In this document: piece by piece, positions 32,687-50,596 of the stretch
Position numbering within the stretch: the stretch's first letter is position 1
Layout: each line of letters opens with the position of its first letter
Assembly: GCA_015232335.1 (NCBI GenBank)
Contig: JADFZV010000021.1
Span: 1-56,714 of the forward strand
Direction of reading: 5' to 3'
DNA: 56,714 bases
Source of the DNA: Alphaproteobacteria bacterium
GTDB lineage: Bacteria > Pseudomonadota > Alphaproteobacteria > Rhodospirillales > WMHbin7
Position numbers and translations under genes: made by a program
The notes under the pieces: model-generated
Seen by the model: the letters and a program-made list of their open reading frames with translations, nothing else
What the model was told of the DNA's origin: nothing
The model's database searches: none

Positions 32687-33076
32687 TTAAGGAATGAGAA
32701 CGTCCATCACCGCATGTTTTCTAGCGTTCCTTGCCAACCGGACATCGAATGTCGCAAACTTGCCCGCCCTTCGCGAGGCAGACAGATGCAAGGCGTCGGC
32801 AAAATCCATACCTTTTCGTGCCCAATCCAGGGCCTCCGACAGGGCTCCGATATCCTCGCAGTGTGTGTTGGGAAGCGCCAAAAGAGAAGACAGCGCCTCG
32901 GCAACATCCTTGGCCAAAAATCCGTAAAGACGGCGCAAAACCCAATCCGTTTCCAGCATAACCGTTTTTGGAAGAAAGATCGTTTCTTGCTCGAAAAGGG
33001 CTAGGGCGCGCTTGGACTGCTTGGGATCGTCGCCGGTCAGAAGACGAACGATGACGTTAGTATCGACGGCGATCAC
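32687..33076 (-). CDS. vapC: PIN-domain ribonuclease toxin VapC
   Basis: Predicted RNase toxin of a VapBC pair. The four acidic residues of the PIN active site are present: D5 (AVDTNVIVR), E42 (MLETDW), D94 (FADALHL) and D111 (ATFDVRL). The length of 129 residues is typical, and no truncation is seen. Translation starts inside the last 20 bases of vapB, which couples the pair. VapC toxins usually cleave initiator tRNA or the sarcin-ricin loop; which applies here is unknown. Confidence 0.88.
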   Translation of the reverse strand: MIAVDTNVIVRLLTGDDPKQSKRALALFEQETIFLPKTVMLETDWVLRRLYGFLAKDVAEALSSLLALPNTHCEDIGALSEALDWARKGMDFADALHLSASRRAGKFATFDVRLARNARKHAVMDVLIP

Positions 33077-33323
33077 GGCGCGCCTTCAGTTCTTCTGTTA
33101 CGGCAGCGTCCATCTCCTCGACCGTCCTGGCCTTGCCTGAGCAGGACAAGCACCCCGCAACATCCGACAATTTCGAGGGCGGCAACAGGACAAGAGGGCG
33201 CAGCAAAACGCCCTCGGAAGTCACCTCGACGGAAAACCGCGCACCCGATGCATAATTCCCGGCATTGCGGATTGCCTTGGGCAATACCACTTGGCCTTTT
33301 GAGGAAAGGGAGGTCGTTTCCAT
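33057..33323 (-). CDS. vapB: AbrB-type antitoxin VapB
   Basis: DNA-binding antitoxin of the pair. The SpoVT/AbrB swapped-hairpin domain reads TTSLSSKGQVVLPKAIRNAG followed by GARFSVEVTSEGVLLRPL. The C-terminal tail (AARTVEEMDAAV-like; actual residues ARTVEEMDAAVTEELKAR) would wrap the toxin. I chose ATG 33323 because the AbrB core begins there; an in-frame start 21 residues earlier has no family support. The promoter region upstream contains two copies of CTTAC, possible autoregulatory half-sites. Confidence 0.82.
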   Translation of the reverse strand: METTSLSSKGQVVLPKAIRNAGNYASGARFSVEVTSEGVLLRPLVLLPPSKLSDVAGCLSCSGKARTVEEMDAAVTEELKARRDRRRY

Positions 33324-33501
33324 GCCGATGTCCCAAGGTAAGATCAAGTAAGACACAAATTTACTCCGCCTATTCCTTTCAATCAAGCTTTGAAAAGAGC
33401 CCGCAGATTACCGAAAGAATGAGGTTAGAGCCTGTCCCCTGACGAGGTGTAAGAGCGGCGAGGTTATCGCGCACTCAGGCAAGGCGCTTTACTTCTCAAG
33501 G

Positions 33502-33747
33502 ATGGAGTTCTTTAAAATCAATGAGTTGCCCCAGCTTGAGGAAGCCTGGAAGCGGCTGCCTTTAGGATGGGGCGCGCAGAGCCAACTTTTTCAGCAGCTA
33601 GACAGAGTAGATTCCGACCATATGCGATCTCTGCGCACCGTGTATGGTCGGAAATTGCCTTTTTCCAGCCCGACACTTTCCTTAGAGCGCGTCCAGGGCA
33701 GATCCTTCTCAGCAATAAAGCCGCACCATATCACTGGTGCTGCGTGA
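33502..33747 (+). CDS. Possible small protein, unrecognised
   Basis: An 81-codon frame preceded by AAGG four to five bases from the ATG. The predicted product is protein-like (LEEAWKRLPLGWGAQSQLFQQL, SLRTVYGRKLPFSSP) but I know no family, and codon choice is less GC-biased than in the neighbours. It may be the remnant of a longer gene. The whole 33324-33777 stretch between vapB and the histidine kinase holds only this frame, and otherwise nothing I can identify. Confidence 0.3.
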   Translation: MEFFKINELPQLEEAWKRLPLGWGAQSQLFQQLDRVDSDHMRSLRTVYGRKLPFSSPTLSLERVQGRSFSAIKPHHITGAA

Positions 33748-33777
33748 CAATCCGGTGCGTCCAATCAAGGAGTCCCT

Positions 33778-35346
33778 ATGTCGCCTCCCCTCCCCCCTCC
33801 AGTGGCGCCACGCCTTTGCGAAGGACGGGGTAATGTCGAAGCAGAATCGGCAAGGGCCTCCGAAGTGCGGTACAGACGCTTGTTCGAGGCAGCCCAGGAC
33901 GGAATACTGCTCTTGAATGCCGAGACGGGTCAGATAGATGACGTCAACCCCTACTTGGTCAGCATGCTTGGATACTCGCATGAGGAATTTCTTGGAAAGC
34001 GGCTCTGGGAAATTGGCGCCTTTTTTGACATCGAGCAAAGCAAAGCACTTTTTGCCGAGTTGCAGTCGCAAGGGTTTGTCCGCTACGAAAACCTTCCTCT
34101 GGTCTCAAAAGCAGGAACGAAGGTCGATGTCGAATTCGTTTCCAATTCGTATGATTGCGACGGCGTGAAGGTTCTTCAGTGCAATATCAGAAATATTTCC
34201 GATCGTGTGGAATTGCAAAGGCAGGCCATCTCCCGCGAACATCGCTACAGGGCTATTTCTGCAACCGCTCTGGACGCCTTCGTAACGAGCGATTCGACAG
34301 GGCGCATTGTGGGGTGGAACCCCAGTGCCGAGCGCATTTTCGGCTACACCGAAACCGAAGCGATCGGTCAGCCATTGACTCTGCTGATGCCGCAACGCTT
34401 CCAGGATCAGCATCTGGACGGCATGCAAAGAATGCGTTCAGGCATTGAAAGCCACATGATCGGCAAAACAGTCGAGCTGGTTGGTCTGCGCAAGAATGCC
34501 GCTGAGTTTCCGCTTGAATTATCCATGACGACTTGGATCGAGGGCGACAAGCAGTACTTCACCGGCATAATTCGTGACATCACCCATCGCAAGGCGGCAG
34601 ATTCACTTATCCATCACAAAGGTCTGAAGCTTAAGGAATCAAATGCCGAGTTGGAACGTTTTGCTTATGTCGCATCGCACGACCTGCGAGAGCCCCTTAG
34701 AATGGTCAACAGCTTTCTGACGCTCCTGGAAAGGCGCAACCCTCAGCTTGATGCAGAATCGAAAGAGTTTCTTGGCTTTGCCAAGGAAGGTGCGGTGCGG
34801 ATGGATCATATGGTCCTGGCCTTGCTTGAATTTTCACGCGTTGGCCGATCCGGCACCGCTTTCGCCCCTGTTGATACCTCTACTGCCGTTGCACAAGCCG
34901 TGGCTAATCTGGGATTGCTGATTAAAGATACCAAATCCGACGTGACGGTGGTTGCCCCCCTGCCTGTCGTTGTGGGAAATCAAGATGAAATGATGCGTCT
35001 GTTCCAGAACTTGATTGGAAACGCGCTCAAATATCATCACCCTGGCCGCACTCCCATCATTCACATTTCCTGTCAGAAACACGATCACGATTGGCTGTTT
35101 TTAGTGCAAGACAACGGCATCGGCCTTGAGCGTGAATATTTTGACCGAATTTTTGTTATCTTCCAGCGCCTGCATGGACGAAGAGAATACGAAGGAACGG
35201 GAATCGGTCTCGCCATCTGCAAAAAGATCGTCAACACCCACGGCGGCAATATCTGGGTTGAATCCGAACCCGGTCGGGGATCAACTTTCTTCTTTTCGAT
35301 TCCCGTGTCTGGGGTTTCGCCAGCCAGTGAAGCATCTGACGGATAG
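33778..35346 (+). CDS. Cytoplasmic PAS-PAS sensor histidine kinase
   Basis: Soluble sensor kinase of 522 residues without membrane helices. PAS1 covers about 28-140 and PAS2 about 155-270 (AISATALDAFVTSDSTGRIV; FTGIIRDITHRK). The HisKA helix has the phospho-accepting H301 in FAYVASHDLREPLR. The ATPase domain has the N box LFQNLIGNALKYH (408-420), G1 DNGIGL (445-450), F box and G2 GTGIGLAICKKIV (473-485). The F-box/G2 wording is typical of phytochrome-like bacterial kinases. AAGGAG precedes the start by five bases. No response regulator is adjacent, so the partner is unlinked or elsewhere. The PAS ligand is unknown. Confidence 0.9.
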   Translation: MSPPLPPPVAPRLCEGRGNVEAESARASEVRYRRLFEAAQDGILLLNAETGQIDDVNPYLVSMLGYSHEEFLGKRLWEIGAFFDIEQSKALFAELQSQGFVRYENLPLVSKAGTKVDVEFVSNSYDCDGVKVLQCNIRNISDRVELQRQAISREHRYRAISATALDAFVTSDSTGRIVGWNPSAERIFGYTETEAIGQPLTLLMPQRFQDQHLDGMQRMRSGIESHMIGKTVELVGLRKNAAEFPLELSMTTWIEGDKQYFTGIIRDITHRKAADSLIHHKGLKLKESNAELERFAYVASHDLREPLRMVNSFLTLLERRNPQLDAESKEFLGFAKEGAVRMDHMVLALLEFSRVGRSGTAFAPVDTSTAVAQAVANLGLLIKDTKSDVTVVAPLPVVVGNQDEMMRLFQNLIGNALKYHHPGRTPIIHISCQKHDHDWLFLVQDNGIGLEREYFDRIFVIFQRLHGRREYEGTGIGLAICKKIVNTHGGNIWVESEPGRGSTFFFSIPVSGVSPASEASDG

Positions 35347-35503
35347 GTGTGCCCGGAAAAAACGATGCCGGTCTGTTGACCGAAAAGAATAAGAACGCCG
35401 CTTAACCCAACCCGTCGGAAGCTGTGCAGTCGGACATATCCCACGCCACCAGAGAGCCGCACTCATTCCTAATTATTGCCCCCACCGTTGCGCAATGATA
35501 AAC

Positions 35504-35522
35504 TATGTCGATCTTTGACATA
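35504..35522. promoter_or_regulatory. Palindromic operator candidate upstream of parDE
   Basis: TATGTC and GACATA form an inverted repeat with a 7-base spacer, ending 12 bases before the parD ATG. ParD-type antitoxins repress their own promoter through such palindromes, so this is the likely operator. The site overlaps the expected promoter region. Confidence 0.5.
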
Positions 35523-35534
35523 TGAGTTTCAGCC

Positions 35535-35786
35535 ATGTCCACCAATGTTCATCTCACCCCAGAACTTGAGACATTCGCAAAAAGTTGCGTTCAGGACGGT
35601 CGCTACAACAATGTGAGTGAGGTCGTGCGCCAGGGGCTTCGTCTGCTCCAGGAATCCGAAGAACAGCGGCACAGTTTCAACGCCATGCTAAAGGCCGCTG
35701 AAGAGGAAGCCGATCGCGAAGGCAGCTTCGAGTTGAATGAGATTCTAGCCGAGGCAGACGCCGTCATCTCTTCAGCAGAAAAATGA
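35535..35786 (+). CDS. parD: ParD-type antitoxin
   Basis: Ribbon-helix-helix antitoxin of 83 residues. The N-terminus NVHLTPELETFAKSCVQDG followed by RYNNVSEVVRQGLRLLQESE matches the ParD (RHH) DNA-binding domain, and the acidic C-terminal tail would block ParE. It overlaps the toxin gene by four bases. Autoregulation is likely through the palindrome upstream. Confidence 0.87.
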   Translation: MSTNVHLTPELETFAKSCVQDGRYNNVSEVVRQGLRLLQESEEQRHSFNAMLKAAEEEADREGSFELNEILAEADAVISSAEK

Positions 35787-36088
35787 CGGCGGCCCGCCTA
35801 TCGCCCCGCGCCAGGAACGATCTGCTCTCGGCCATGCGCTGGATCGCCAAAGAGGATCCGTTTGCTGCCAAAGCCCTTCGGAACGCCATTGCCGAAGCGG
35901 CAAAACGCATCGGCACTCACCCGGACATCGGAGTCCTGCGCCCAAACCTAGCCGACCCGCCCTATCGTTTTCTGACGCTCGTCGGCCTTCCCTATCTGAT
36001 CGTCTACAACGCAAGCCGCAAGCCGCCGCTGATCCTGCGCATTCTTCATGGGGCCAGGGATTTGCCGGAAATCTTCAGCCGTTCGTAA
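35783..36088 (+). CDS. parE: ParE-type toxin (RelE/ParE superfamily)
   Basis: A 101-residue toxin of the ParE branch, whose members inhibit DNA gyrase. The sequence LSPRARNDLLSAMRWIAKED at the start and PYRFLTLVGLPYLIVYNAS...ILRILHGARDLPEIF at the end are typical, including the final strand with RILHGARD. The gene is complete. Its last 14 bases overlap the end of the convergent rlmB gene, so the module is inserted very tightly against a core gene. Confidence 0.87.
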   Translation: MTAARLSPRARNDLLSAMRWIAKEDPFAAKALRNAIAEAAKRIGTHPDIGVLRPNLADPPYRFLTLVGLPYLIVYNASRKPPLILRILHGARDLPEIFSRS

Positions 36089-36941
36089 AACCCCGCCCCG
36101 CCTCGTAAAGGGCGATGGCGGCGGCGTTGGAGACGTTGAGGCTGTCGACCGGTCCCTGGCTCACCATGGGAAGCCTAGCCAGTACATCGCAGGTTTCGCG
36201 CTGCTTCATGCGCATGCCTTCGCCCTCCGAGCCCAGAACCAGAATCAGCTTGGGCGGCAGCGGGGCCAGTTCGGGAAGTGTTCGATCCGCCGTTGCTTCC
36301 AGCCCGATGGCGACGAAGCCCTCGGCCTTCAGTTCATCCAGCGCCTTCGAGAGATTGACCACGCGGACCAGGGGCACGGCTTCCAGCCCGCCCGAGGCGG
36401 CCTTGGCCAAGGCACCCGATTCAGGGGGCGCGAAACGGTCCTGCAAAATCAGTCCCAAAGCCCCGAAGGCGGCGGCCGAGCGCAACACCGCCCCCACATT
36501 CTGGGGGTCGGTCACCTGATCCAGCATCAGGAAAACCGCGCGTTCCTTGATGAAGGCGGCCCGTTTCAGGTCGTCGAACTCCAGATCGGGCAAGGGATCG
36601 ACCGCCAAAGCCAGGCCCTGATGCACCGTTCCCGGGGGCAAAAGCCGGTCGATGCCCTCGCGGTCCGTGCTTTCCACCTGTTTGATCCGCGCCAGAAGGG
36701 CCGGATCCAAGGATTTTACCCGGTCCTCGGTCGCCACCAGACGCCGACAGACCCGGGCAGGATTGCGCAAGGCAGCGTTCACTGCATGAACGCCAAAGAG
36801 CCATAACCCTTCACCGCCGCCCAATTTGGCCAGTTTGGCCCGCTTTGGCCCACCTTTTCCGGCGTAATGCTGGCGTTTTTCGGCCTTCGACATGCCCGAC
36901 GAGAAGCCCTTGGGGCGCTGCGGGGTCGGTTTTGTGGTCAT
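36075..36941 (-). CDS. rlmB: 23S rRNA (guanosine-2'-O-)-methyltransferase RlmB-like (SpoU family)
   Basis: SAM-dependent SPOUT enzyme that methylates 2'-O of G2251 in 23S rRNA. An N-terminal rRNA-binding domain begins at LWLFGVHAVNAALRNP. The three SpoU motifs follow: DQVTDPQNVGAVLRSA, LILVLGSEGEGMR and VDSLNVSNAAAIALYE. A basic N-terminal stretch of about 40 residues is typical of the alphaproteobacterial form. Three ATGs are in frame (36959, 36947, 36941); GAAGGAG lies inside the first reading and favours 36941, nine bases on, or 36947. Specificity for G2251 over a tRNA target is inferred from domain order. Confidence 0.9.
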   Translation of the reverse strand: MTTKPTPQRPKGFSSGMSKAEKRQHYAGKGGPKRAKLAKLGGGEGLWLFGVHAVNAALRNPARVCRRLVATEDRVKSLDPALLARIKQVESTDREGIDRLLPPGTVHQGLALAVDPLPDLEFDDLKRAAFIKERAVFLMLDQVTDPQNVGAVLRSAAAFGALGLILQDRFAPPESGALAKAASGGLEAVPLVRVVNLSKALDELKAEGFVAIGLEATADRTLPELAPLPPKLILVLGSEGEGMRMKQRETCDVLARLPMVSQGPVDSLNVSNAAAIALYEAGRGFTNG

Positions 36942-37075
36942 GGTCATGGGCTCCTTCATGAGCGGCTTGGACTCTAACTGTAAGGCATGTTAGCCTTCGG
37001 GGCATCAATTCGAACGCTCCGGGACCTGGGCAAGGTTCAGGCAGCGTTGGTTTTGTTTATGCTTGTGTTTTGAAG

Positions 37076-37103
37076 TTGACAAGGGCCGCGAAATCCTTAT
37101 GGT
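37076..37103 (+). promoter_or_regulatory. Promoter candidate of the tRNA-Tyr/tRNA-Gly/tuf unit
   Basis: A perfect TTGACA (37076-37081) with a 16-base spacer and a TATGGT -10 (37098-37103) lies 34 bases before tRNA-Tyr. Good position and -35, weaker -10. A second promoter may precede tuf in the AT-rich run near 37370-37390. Confidence 0.5.
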
Positions 37104-37137
37104 TCGCACTTCCGCCGAACCGGTGAGCCGGTGGCGC

Positions 37138-37223
37138 GGAGGGGTGGCCGAGCGGTCAATGGCAGCAGACTGTAAATCTGCCCTCTACGGAGTACGAAGG
37201 TTCGAATCCTTCCCCCTCCACCA
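37138..37223 (+). tRNA. tRNA-Tyr (anticodon GTA)
   Basis: A class II tRNA with long variable arm. The acceptor GGAGGGG pairs with CCCCTCC, the anticodon loop reads CTGTAAA, the T loop TTCGAAT is present and CCA is encoded. It begins a tRNA-Tyr, tRNA-Gly, tuf series. Confidence 0.95.
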
Positions 37224-37272
37224 CCGGCTGGCGGCGAGCGGGAAGGGTTGTGTCGGATCAAGGGCTTTCTGG

Positions 37273-37346
37273 GCGGGTGTAGCTCAATGGTAGAGCAGAA
37301 GCCTTCCAAGCTTACGACGAGGGTTCGATTCCCTTCACCCGCTCCA
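37273..37346 (+). tRNA. tRNA-Gly (anticodon TCC)
   Basis: The acceptor GCGGGTG pairs with CACCCGC, the anticodon loop is CTTCCAA, the T loop TTCGATT is present and the discriminator T is followed by encoded CCA. The lowest anticodon-stem pair is not canonical, as in relatives. Confidence 0.95.
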
Positions 37347-37443
37347 TCCGGCCGGGTCTTTTGAAGGTCCGTATATATAGAGTCTATAGGTTAGTCAGTT
37401 TCGTTGGGTCACAGACAAAAGAATCACAGGAGCACGCGCGACC

Positions 37444-38634
<1,191 letters not shown>

Positions 38635-38652
38635 GTTGGAATGCTGCGTGGG

Positions 38653-38670
38653 CCCGGGGCATCCCCCGGG
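38653..38670. other. Short hairpin between tuf and tRNA-Trp
   Basis: A 7-bp GC stem (CCCGGGG/CCCCGGG) with a 4-base loop sits 19 bases after tuf. No T run follows, so it is more likely a processing or pausing element than a terminator. Confidence 0.4.
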
Positions 38671-38687
38671 TCTTGCAGAGCGGTCCT

Positions 38688-38763
38688 AGGAGTGTAGCTC
38701 AACTGGTAGAGCACCGGTCTCCAAAACCGGGGGTTGGGGGTTCGAGCCCCTCCACTCCTGCCA
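38688..38763 (+). tRNA. tRNA-Trp (anticodon CCA)
   Basis: The acceptor AGGAGTG pairs with CACTCCT, the anticodon loop is CTCCAAA, the T loop TTCGAGC is present and CCA is encoded. The tRNA-Trp between tuf and secE is a conserved feature of many proteobacteria. Confidence 0.96.
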
Positions 38764-38808
38764 ACCGGACGGCGACCCGACAGCGTTGAGCCAAAGACGA
38801 AAAAGAGA

Positions 38809-39006
38809 ATGACGAAGATCACCCCAGGCCAGTTTGTCCGTCAGGTCCGTCAGGAGGCCAGCAAGGTCTCTTGGCCTTCGCGTAGAGAGACGTCGATCTC
38901 GACCGCGATGGTGTTCGTGATGGTGTTTCTGACCGCGATCTTCTTCTTCGTGGTTGATTATTCGATCTCGCACTTCGTGCGCTTGATCTTCGGTTTGGGA
39001 GCGTGA
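38809..39006 (+). CDS. secE: Preprotein translocase subunit SecE
   Basis: Short SecE of the SecYEG channel, 65 residues. A cytoplasmic amphipathic helix ([20 protein letters not shown]) is followed by a single membrane helix ([20 protein letters not shown]). The start follows GAAAAAGAG. It overlaps the nusG start by four bases. Confidence 0.95.
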   Translation: MTKITPGQFVRQVRQEASKVSWPSRRETSISTAMVFVMVFLTAIFFFVVDYSISHFVRLIFGLGA

Positions 39007-39542
39007 CGGCCGTGGCAATGCGTTGGTACGTCATTCATGTCTATTCGGGCTTCGAAAAGAAGGTTGCCCAGTCCATCAAGGAACAGGCTGACCAGAAGGG
39101 CTTGGCCGCCCTGTTCGATCAGGTACTGGTGCCGGTCGAGGAAGTGGTCGAGGTGCGCAGGGGTTCCAAGGTGAATGCCGAACGCAAGTTCTTCCCGGGC
39201 TATGTCCTGATCAAGATGGATCTGACCGACGAAGCTTGGCACATGGTGAAGAACACGCCGAAAGTGACCGGTTTCCTGGGCGGGCGCGGACGCCCCTCGC
39301 CCATCACGGACGCCGAGGCCGAGCGCATCATGAAGCAGGTTCAGGAGGGGATCGAGCGTCCCAAGCCCTCCATCAGTTTCGAGATTGGCGAGCAGGTTCG
39401 CGTCAGCGACGGCCCGTTCACCTCGTTCAACGGTTTCGTCGAGGAAGTGGACGAAGACAAGGCAAGGCTCAAGGTGGCCGTGTCGATCTTCGGTCGCTCG
39501 ACCCCGGTGGAACTGGAATACTCCCAGGTCGAGAAGGTCTAG
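39003..39542 (+). CDS. nusG: Transcription antitermination factor NusG
   Basis: Binds RNA polymerase to suppress pausing and to link transcription with translation or Rho. The NGN domain reads [15 protein letters not shown] to [16 protein letters not shown], and the KOW domain follows with [23 protein letters not shown]. It has 179 residues from GTG 39003, which overlaps secE; ATG 39018 is also possible and sits closer to the family's usual start. Confidence 0.96.
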   Translation: MTAVAMRWYVIHVYSGFEKKVAQSIKEQADQKGLAALFDQVLVPVEEVVEVRRGSKVNAERKFFPGYVLIKMDLTDEAWHMVKNTPKVTGFLGGRGRPSPITDAEAERIMKQVQEGIERPKPSISFEIGEQVRVSDGPFTSFNGFVEEVDEDKARLKVAVSIFGRSTPVELEYSQVEKV

Positions 39543-39619
39543 GAGAATCCCAAGCGGGAGGCGCGCCACGCCGTACCGCGCACACCCCGGACGCAAGTCC
39601 GATTTACTGAGGTGCTATC

Positions 39620-40051
39620 ATGGCAAAGAAGGTTATTGGCTATATCAAACTGCAAATTCCGGCCGGCAAGGCCAATCCGTCGCCCCCAGTGGGTCCGGCA
39701 TTGGGTCAGCGCGGCCTGAACATCATGGAGTTCTGCAAGTCGTTCAACGCAGCCACCCAGCAGCTTGAGCCCGGCATGCCCATTCCGGTGGTGATTACGG
39801 CCTTTTCCGACCGTACCTTCACCTTCATCACCAAGACGCCCCCCATCACCTACTTCCTGAAGAAGGCGGCGGGCATTCAGTCGGGCTCGAAGACCACGGG
39901 CCGCGGCGACAAGGTGGGCAAGGTGACGATGGCGCAGGTGCGCGAGATCGCCGGCAAGAAAATGCAGGACCTCAATTGTAACGACGTCGAGGCGGCCAGC
40001 CGCATGATCGTCGGTTCGGCCCGTTCGATGGGCCTGGATGTGGTGGAGTAA
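39620..40051 (+). CDS. rplK: 50S ribosomal protein L11
   Basis: Component of the GTPase-associated centre of the large subunit. The N-terminus [30 protein letters not shown] and the C-terminal [13 protein letters not shown] region are unmistakable. It has 143 residues and starts the rplKA-rplJL group. Confidence 0.98.
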   Translation: MAKKVIGYIKLQIPAGKANPSPPVGPALGQRGLNIMEFCKSFNAATQQLEPGMPIPVVITAFSDRTFTFITKTPPITYFLKKAAGIQSGSKTTGRGDKVGKVTMAQVREIAGKKMQDLNCNDVEAASRMIVGSARSMGLDVVE

Positions 40052-40055
40052 GCCA

Positions 40056-40751
40056 ATGGCTGACGGAAAGCGCTTGAAAAAGGCCCTGACGGGCATTGAT
40101 CGCAACGCCTTTTACAAGGTCGATCAGGCGATCAAGATGATCAAGGAACGGGCAACCGCCAAGTTCGACGAGACCTTGGAAATTTCGCTCAATCTGGGCA
40201 TCGATCCCAGGCACGCCGATCAGATGGTGCGTGGCGTGGTCGATCTGCCCAACGGCACCGGTAAGACCGTGCGCGTGGCCGTGTTCGCCAAGGGTGCGAA
40301 GGCCGACGAAGCTGCCAAGGCGGGGGCCGACATCGTGGGTGCTGACGACTTGGCCGAAAAGGTGCAGGCCGGTCAGATGGATTTCGACCGCGTGATCGCA
40401 ACACCCGACATGATGGGTCTGGTCGGCAAGCTGGGCAAGGTGCTGGGGCCTCGCGGCCTGATGCCCAATCCCAAGCTGGGCACCGTGACCATGAATGTGG
40501 GCGACGCCGTCAAGGCGGCCAAGGGCGGCCAGGTGCAGTTCCGCGCCGAAAAGGCGGGCATCGTGCATGCCGGCATCGGCAAAGCCAGCTTCACCGAAAC
40601 GCAACTGGTCGAGAATGTGAAGTCCTTTGTGGACGCCATCAACAAGGCCAAGCCCCAGGGCGCCAAGGGCACATATCTGAAGAGGATATCGCTGTCTTCG
40701 ACCATGGGTCCCGGCCTCAAGCTGGATATTTCCAGCCTGAGCGGCGCGTAG
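40056..40751 (+). CDS. rplA: 50S ribosomal protein L1
   Basis: Protein of the L1 stalk and, in many bacteria, a translational repressor of its own rplK-rplA message. The core [20 protein letters not shown] and the signature [19 protein letters not shown] are present. It has 231 residues. The ATG at 40056 is preceded by only four bases after the rplK stop, so translation is coupled. Confidence 0.98.
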   Translation: MADGKRLKKALTGIDRNAFYKVDQAIKMIKERATAKFDETLEISLNLGIDPRHADQMVRGVVDLPNGTGKTVRVAVFAKGAKADEAAKAGADIVGADDLAEKVQAGQMDFDRVIATPDMMGLVGKLGKVLGPRGLMPNPKLGTVTMNVGDAVKAAKGGQVQFRAEKAGIVHAGIGKASFTETQLVENVKSFVDAINKAKPQGAKGTYLKRISLSSTMGPGLKLDISSLSGA

Positions 40752-41132
40752 GTCATTTTGCACGCGGGCAAGGCCCGCGCGCGAGCCTCCTGGCGAGCGG
40801 GAGCCAAGGGCGCACAGCGCCCGCCCGGCGACTGAGGGGCGTATGTAATAAGTTTCCATGTTTCCGGCGCATGCCGGAAACATGGGCGGAAGGAACGCCT
40901 TCGGGCGGACCTTCCAAACCTGTCCGAGACTGTGGGTACACTCAATTCGGGGTGTTCAAAGGGTAACCGCCCGCATAGACAGAGGACACCCGACGTTCTC
41001 CTTGCAAGAGGAGTGCGGCTGGACTTCTGGGACAGGCGAACCGGGCCAAGGGGCAAGGTCGCCCAGTGGCCCTCGTCAGAGGTGGAGGCAAGGGGAAACC
41101 CGAACTTCCAAAGTATAGCGGAGACAAACCCC
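40752..41132 (+). promoter_or_regulatory. Leader region of rplJL (candidate L10 leader)
   Basis: A 381-base stretch without a gene between rplA and rplJ. It contains a perfect 13-bp hairpin (40856-40868 with 40873-40885, loop GCAT), a CG-rich hairpin near 40763-40780 and a structured purine-rich part before the rplJ start (about 40985-41120). The rplJ leader is the known binding site of L10 or L10(L12)4, which represses translation of its own operon, so that function is likely here. I could not match the Rfam consensus by eye. Confidence 0.6.
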
Positions 41133-41651
41133 GTGGACCGGAACCAAAAGAAGCAACTGGTCGAGCAACTGCACGGAGCCTTCGCCGAGACCGGTCTGGT
41201 CGTCGTGACCCATTATATGGGCCTCACGGTGGCCGAGATGACCGATCTTCGGCGCAAGATGAGTGCGGCTGGCGCCAGCTTCAAGGTGACTAAAAACCGG
41301 CTCACGCGTCTCGCCTTGAAGGACACGGCGTACGACACGCTTTCCGATCTGTTCAAGGGTCCGACGGCAATTGCCTATTCGAAGGACCCCGTTGCAGCGG
41401 CCAAGATTGCGGTCGAATACGCCAAAGCCAACGAGAAGCTGAAGATCCTGGGCGGTGCCCTCGGGACCAAGGTGCTGGGAGTCGAGGGTGTGAAAGCCCT
41501 GGCCGCCCTGCCCTCTCTCGACGAACTGCGTGCCAAGATCGTCGGCATGGTGCAAACGCCCGCGACCCGTATCGCTGGCGTTCTCCAGGCCCCGGCGGGC
41601 CAGCTCGCCCGGGTTCTCAAGGCCAAGGCCGATCAAGGTGCAGCCGCTTAA
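41133..41651 (+). CDS. rplJ: 50S ribosomal protein L10
   Basis: Anchor of the L12 stalk and autogenous repressor of rplJL. The core [22 protein letters not shown] and [12 protein letters not shown] is present. I chose GTG 41133 ([15 protein letters not shown] follows) with GGAG nine bases upstream, giving 172 residues. The longer upstream frame, from 40932, reads into the leader and has no family similarity. Confidence 0.95.
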   Translation: MDRNQKKQLVEQLHGAFAETGLVVVTHYMGLTVAEMTDLRRKMSAAGASFKVTKNRLTRLALKDTAYDTLSDLFKGPTAIAYSKDPVAAAKIAVEYAKANEKLKILGGALGTKVLGVEGVKALAALPSLDELRAKIVGMVQTPATRIAGVLQAPAGQLARVLKAKADQGAAA

Positions 41652-41701
41652 GAGCCCATCCCGTAAACCCAGAACTCAAGCTGTATTAAGGAGTTAGTAA
41701 A

Positions 41702-42076
41702 ATGGCCGATCTTGGCAAACTGGTTGATGACCTTTCGGCGCTGACGGTTCTTGAAGCCGCCGAGCTGTCGAAGATGCTGGAAGAGAAGTGGGGCGTTTCC
41801 GCCGCCGCTCCGGTGGCCGTTGCCGCCGCCGGTGGTGGCGCTGCCGCCGCTCCCGTCGAAGAGCAGACCGAATTTACCGTCGTCCTGGTTGAGGGCGGCG
41901 AGAAGAAGATCAACGTGATCAAGGAAGTCCGTGCCATCACCGGCCTTGGCCTCAAGGAAGCCAAGGATCTGGTCGAAGGCGCTCCCAAGGACGTCAAGGA
42001 AGGCGTTTCGAAGGACGAGGCCGCCAAGATCAAGAAGCAGTTGGAAGACGCCGGCGCGAAGGTTCAGGTCAAGTAA
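41702..42076 (+). CDS. rplL: 50S ribosomal protein L7/L12
   Basis: Multi-copy stalk protein that recruits translational GTPases. The N-terminal dimerisation domain, an Ala/Gly-rich hinge ([18 protein letters not shown]) and the C-terminal domain with [19 protein letters not shown] are all present. It has 124 residues. A good ribosome site (AAGGAG) precedes it. Confidence 0.98.
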   Translation: MADLGKLVDDLSALTVLEAAELSKMLEEKWGVSAAAPVAVAAAGGGAAAAPVEEQTEFTVVLVEGGEKKINVIKEVRAITGLGLKEAKDLVEGAPKDVKEGVSKDEAAKIKKQLEDAGAKVQVK

Positions 42077-42228
42077 GACCTTTCTTTCGTGTTGGAGCCT
42101 ACTTACTTCTAAACCCGGCGCCGGAGGGGGAAACCCCTTCGGCTACCGGGCGTTTCCGCCCTTAAGTGCCCAGGCGGAAATGATAGTACGGGGGCGCAGG
42201 AACGACAGTTTGATGATAAGGAGCGGCA
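42077..42228 (+). promoter_or_regulatory. rplL-rpoB intergenic leader/attenuator region
   Basis: A 152-base gap with two GC-rich inverted repeats (CCCGGCGCCGGAGGGG..., and TTTCCGCC with GGCGGAAA). In many bacteria this region has a partial terminator and an RNase III site that set the ratio of ribosomal protein to RNA polymerase. The same role is likely here. AAGGAG before ATG 42229 is the rpoB ribosome site. Confidence 0.5.
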
Positions 42229-46404
<4,176 letters not shown>

Positions 46405-46411
46405 GCCCTAA

Positions 46412-50575
<4,164 letters not shown>

Positions 50576-50596
50576 GCTTCCCATGCCTTAACCATC

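Noticed and set aside
38653..38670. Hairpin after tuf as an intrinsic terminator
   Set aside because: No T run follows, and tRNA-Trp and secE-nusG follow closely, so a full stop here is unlikely.
40932..41132. N-terminal extension of L10 from a start at 40932
   Set aside because: The added 67 residues have no ribosomal-protein similarity and lie in the expected leader; GTG 41133 fits the family start.
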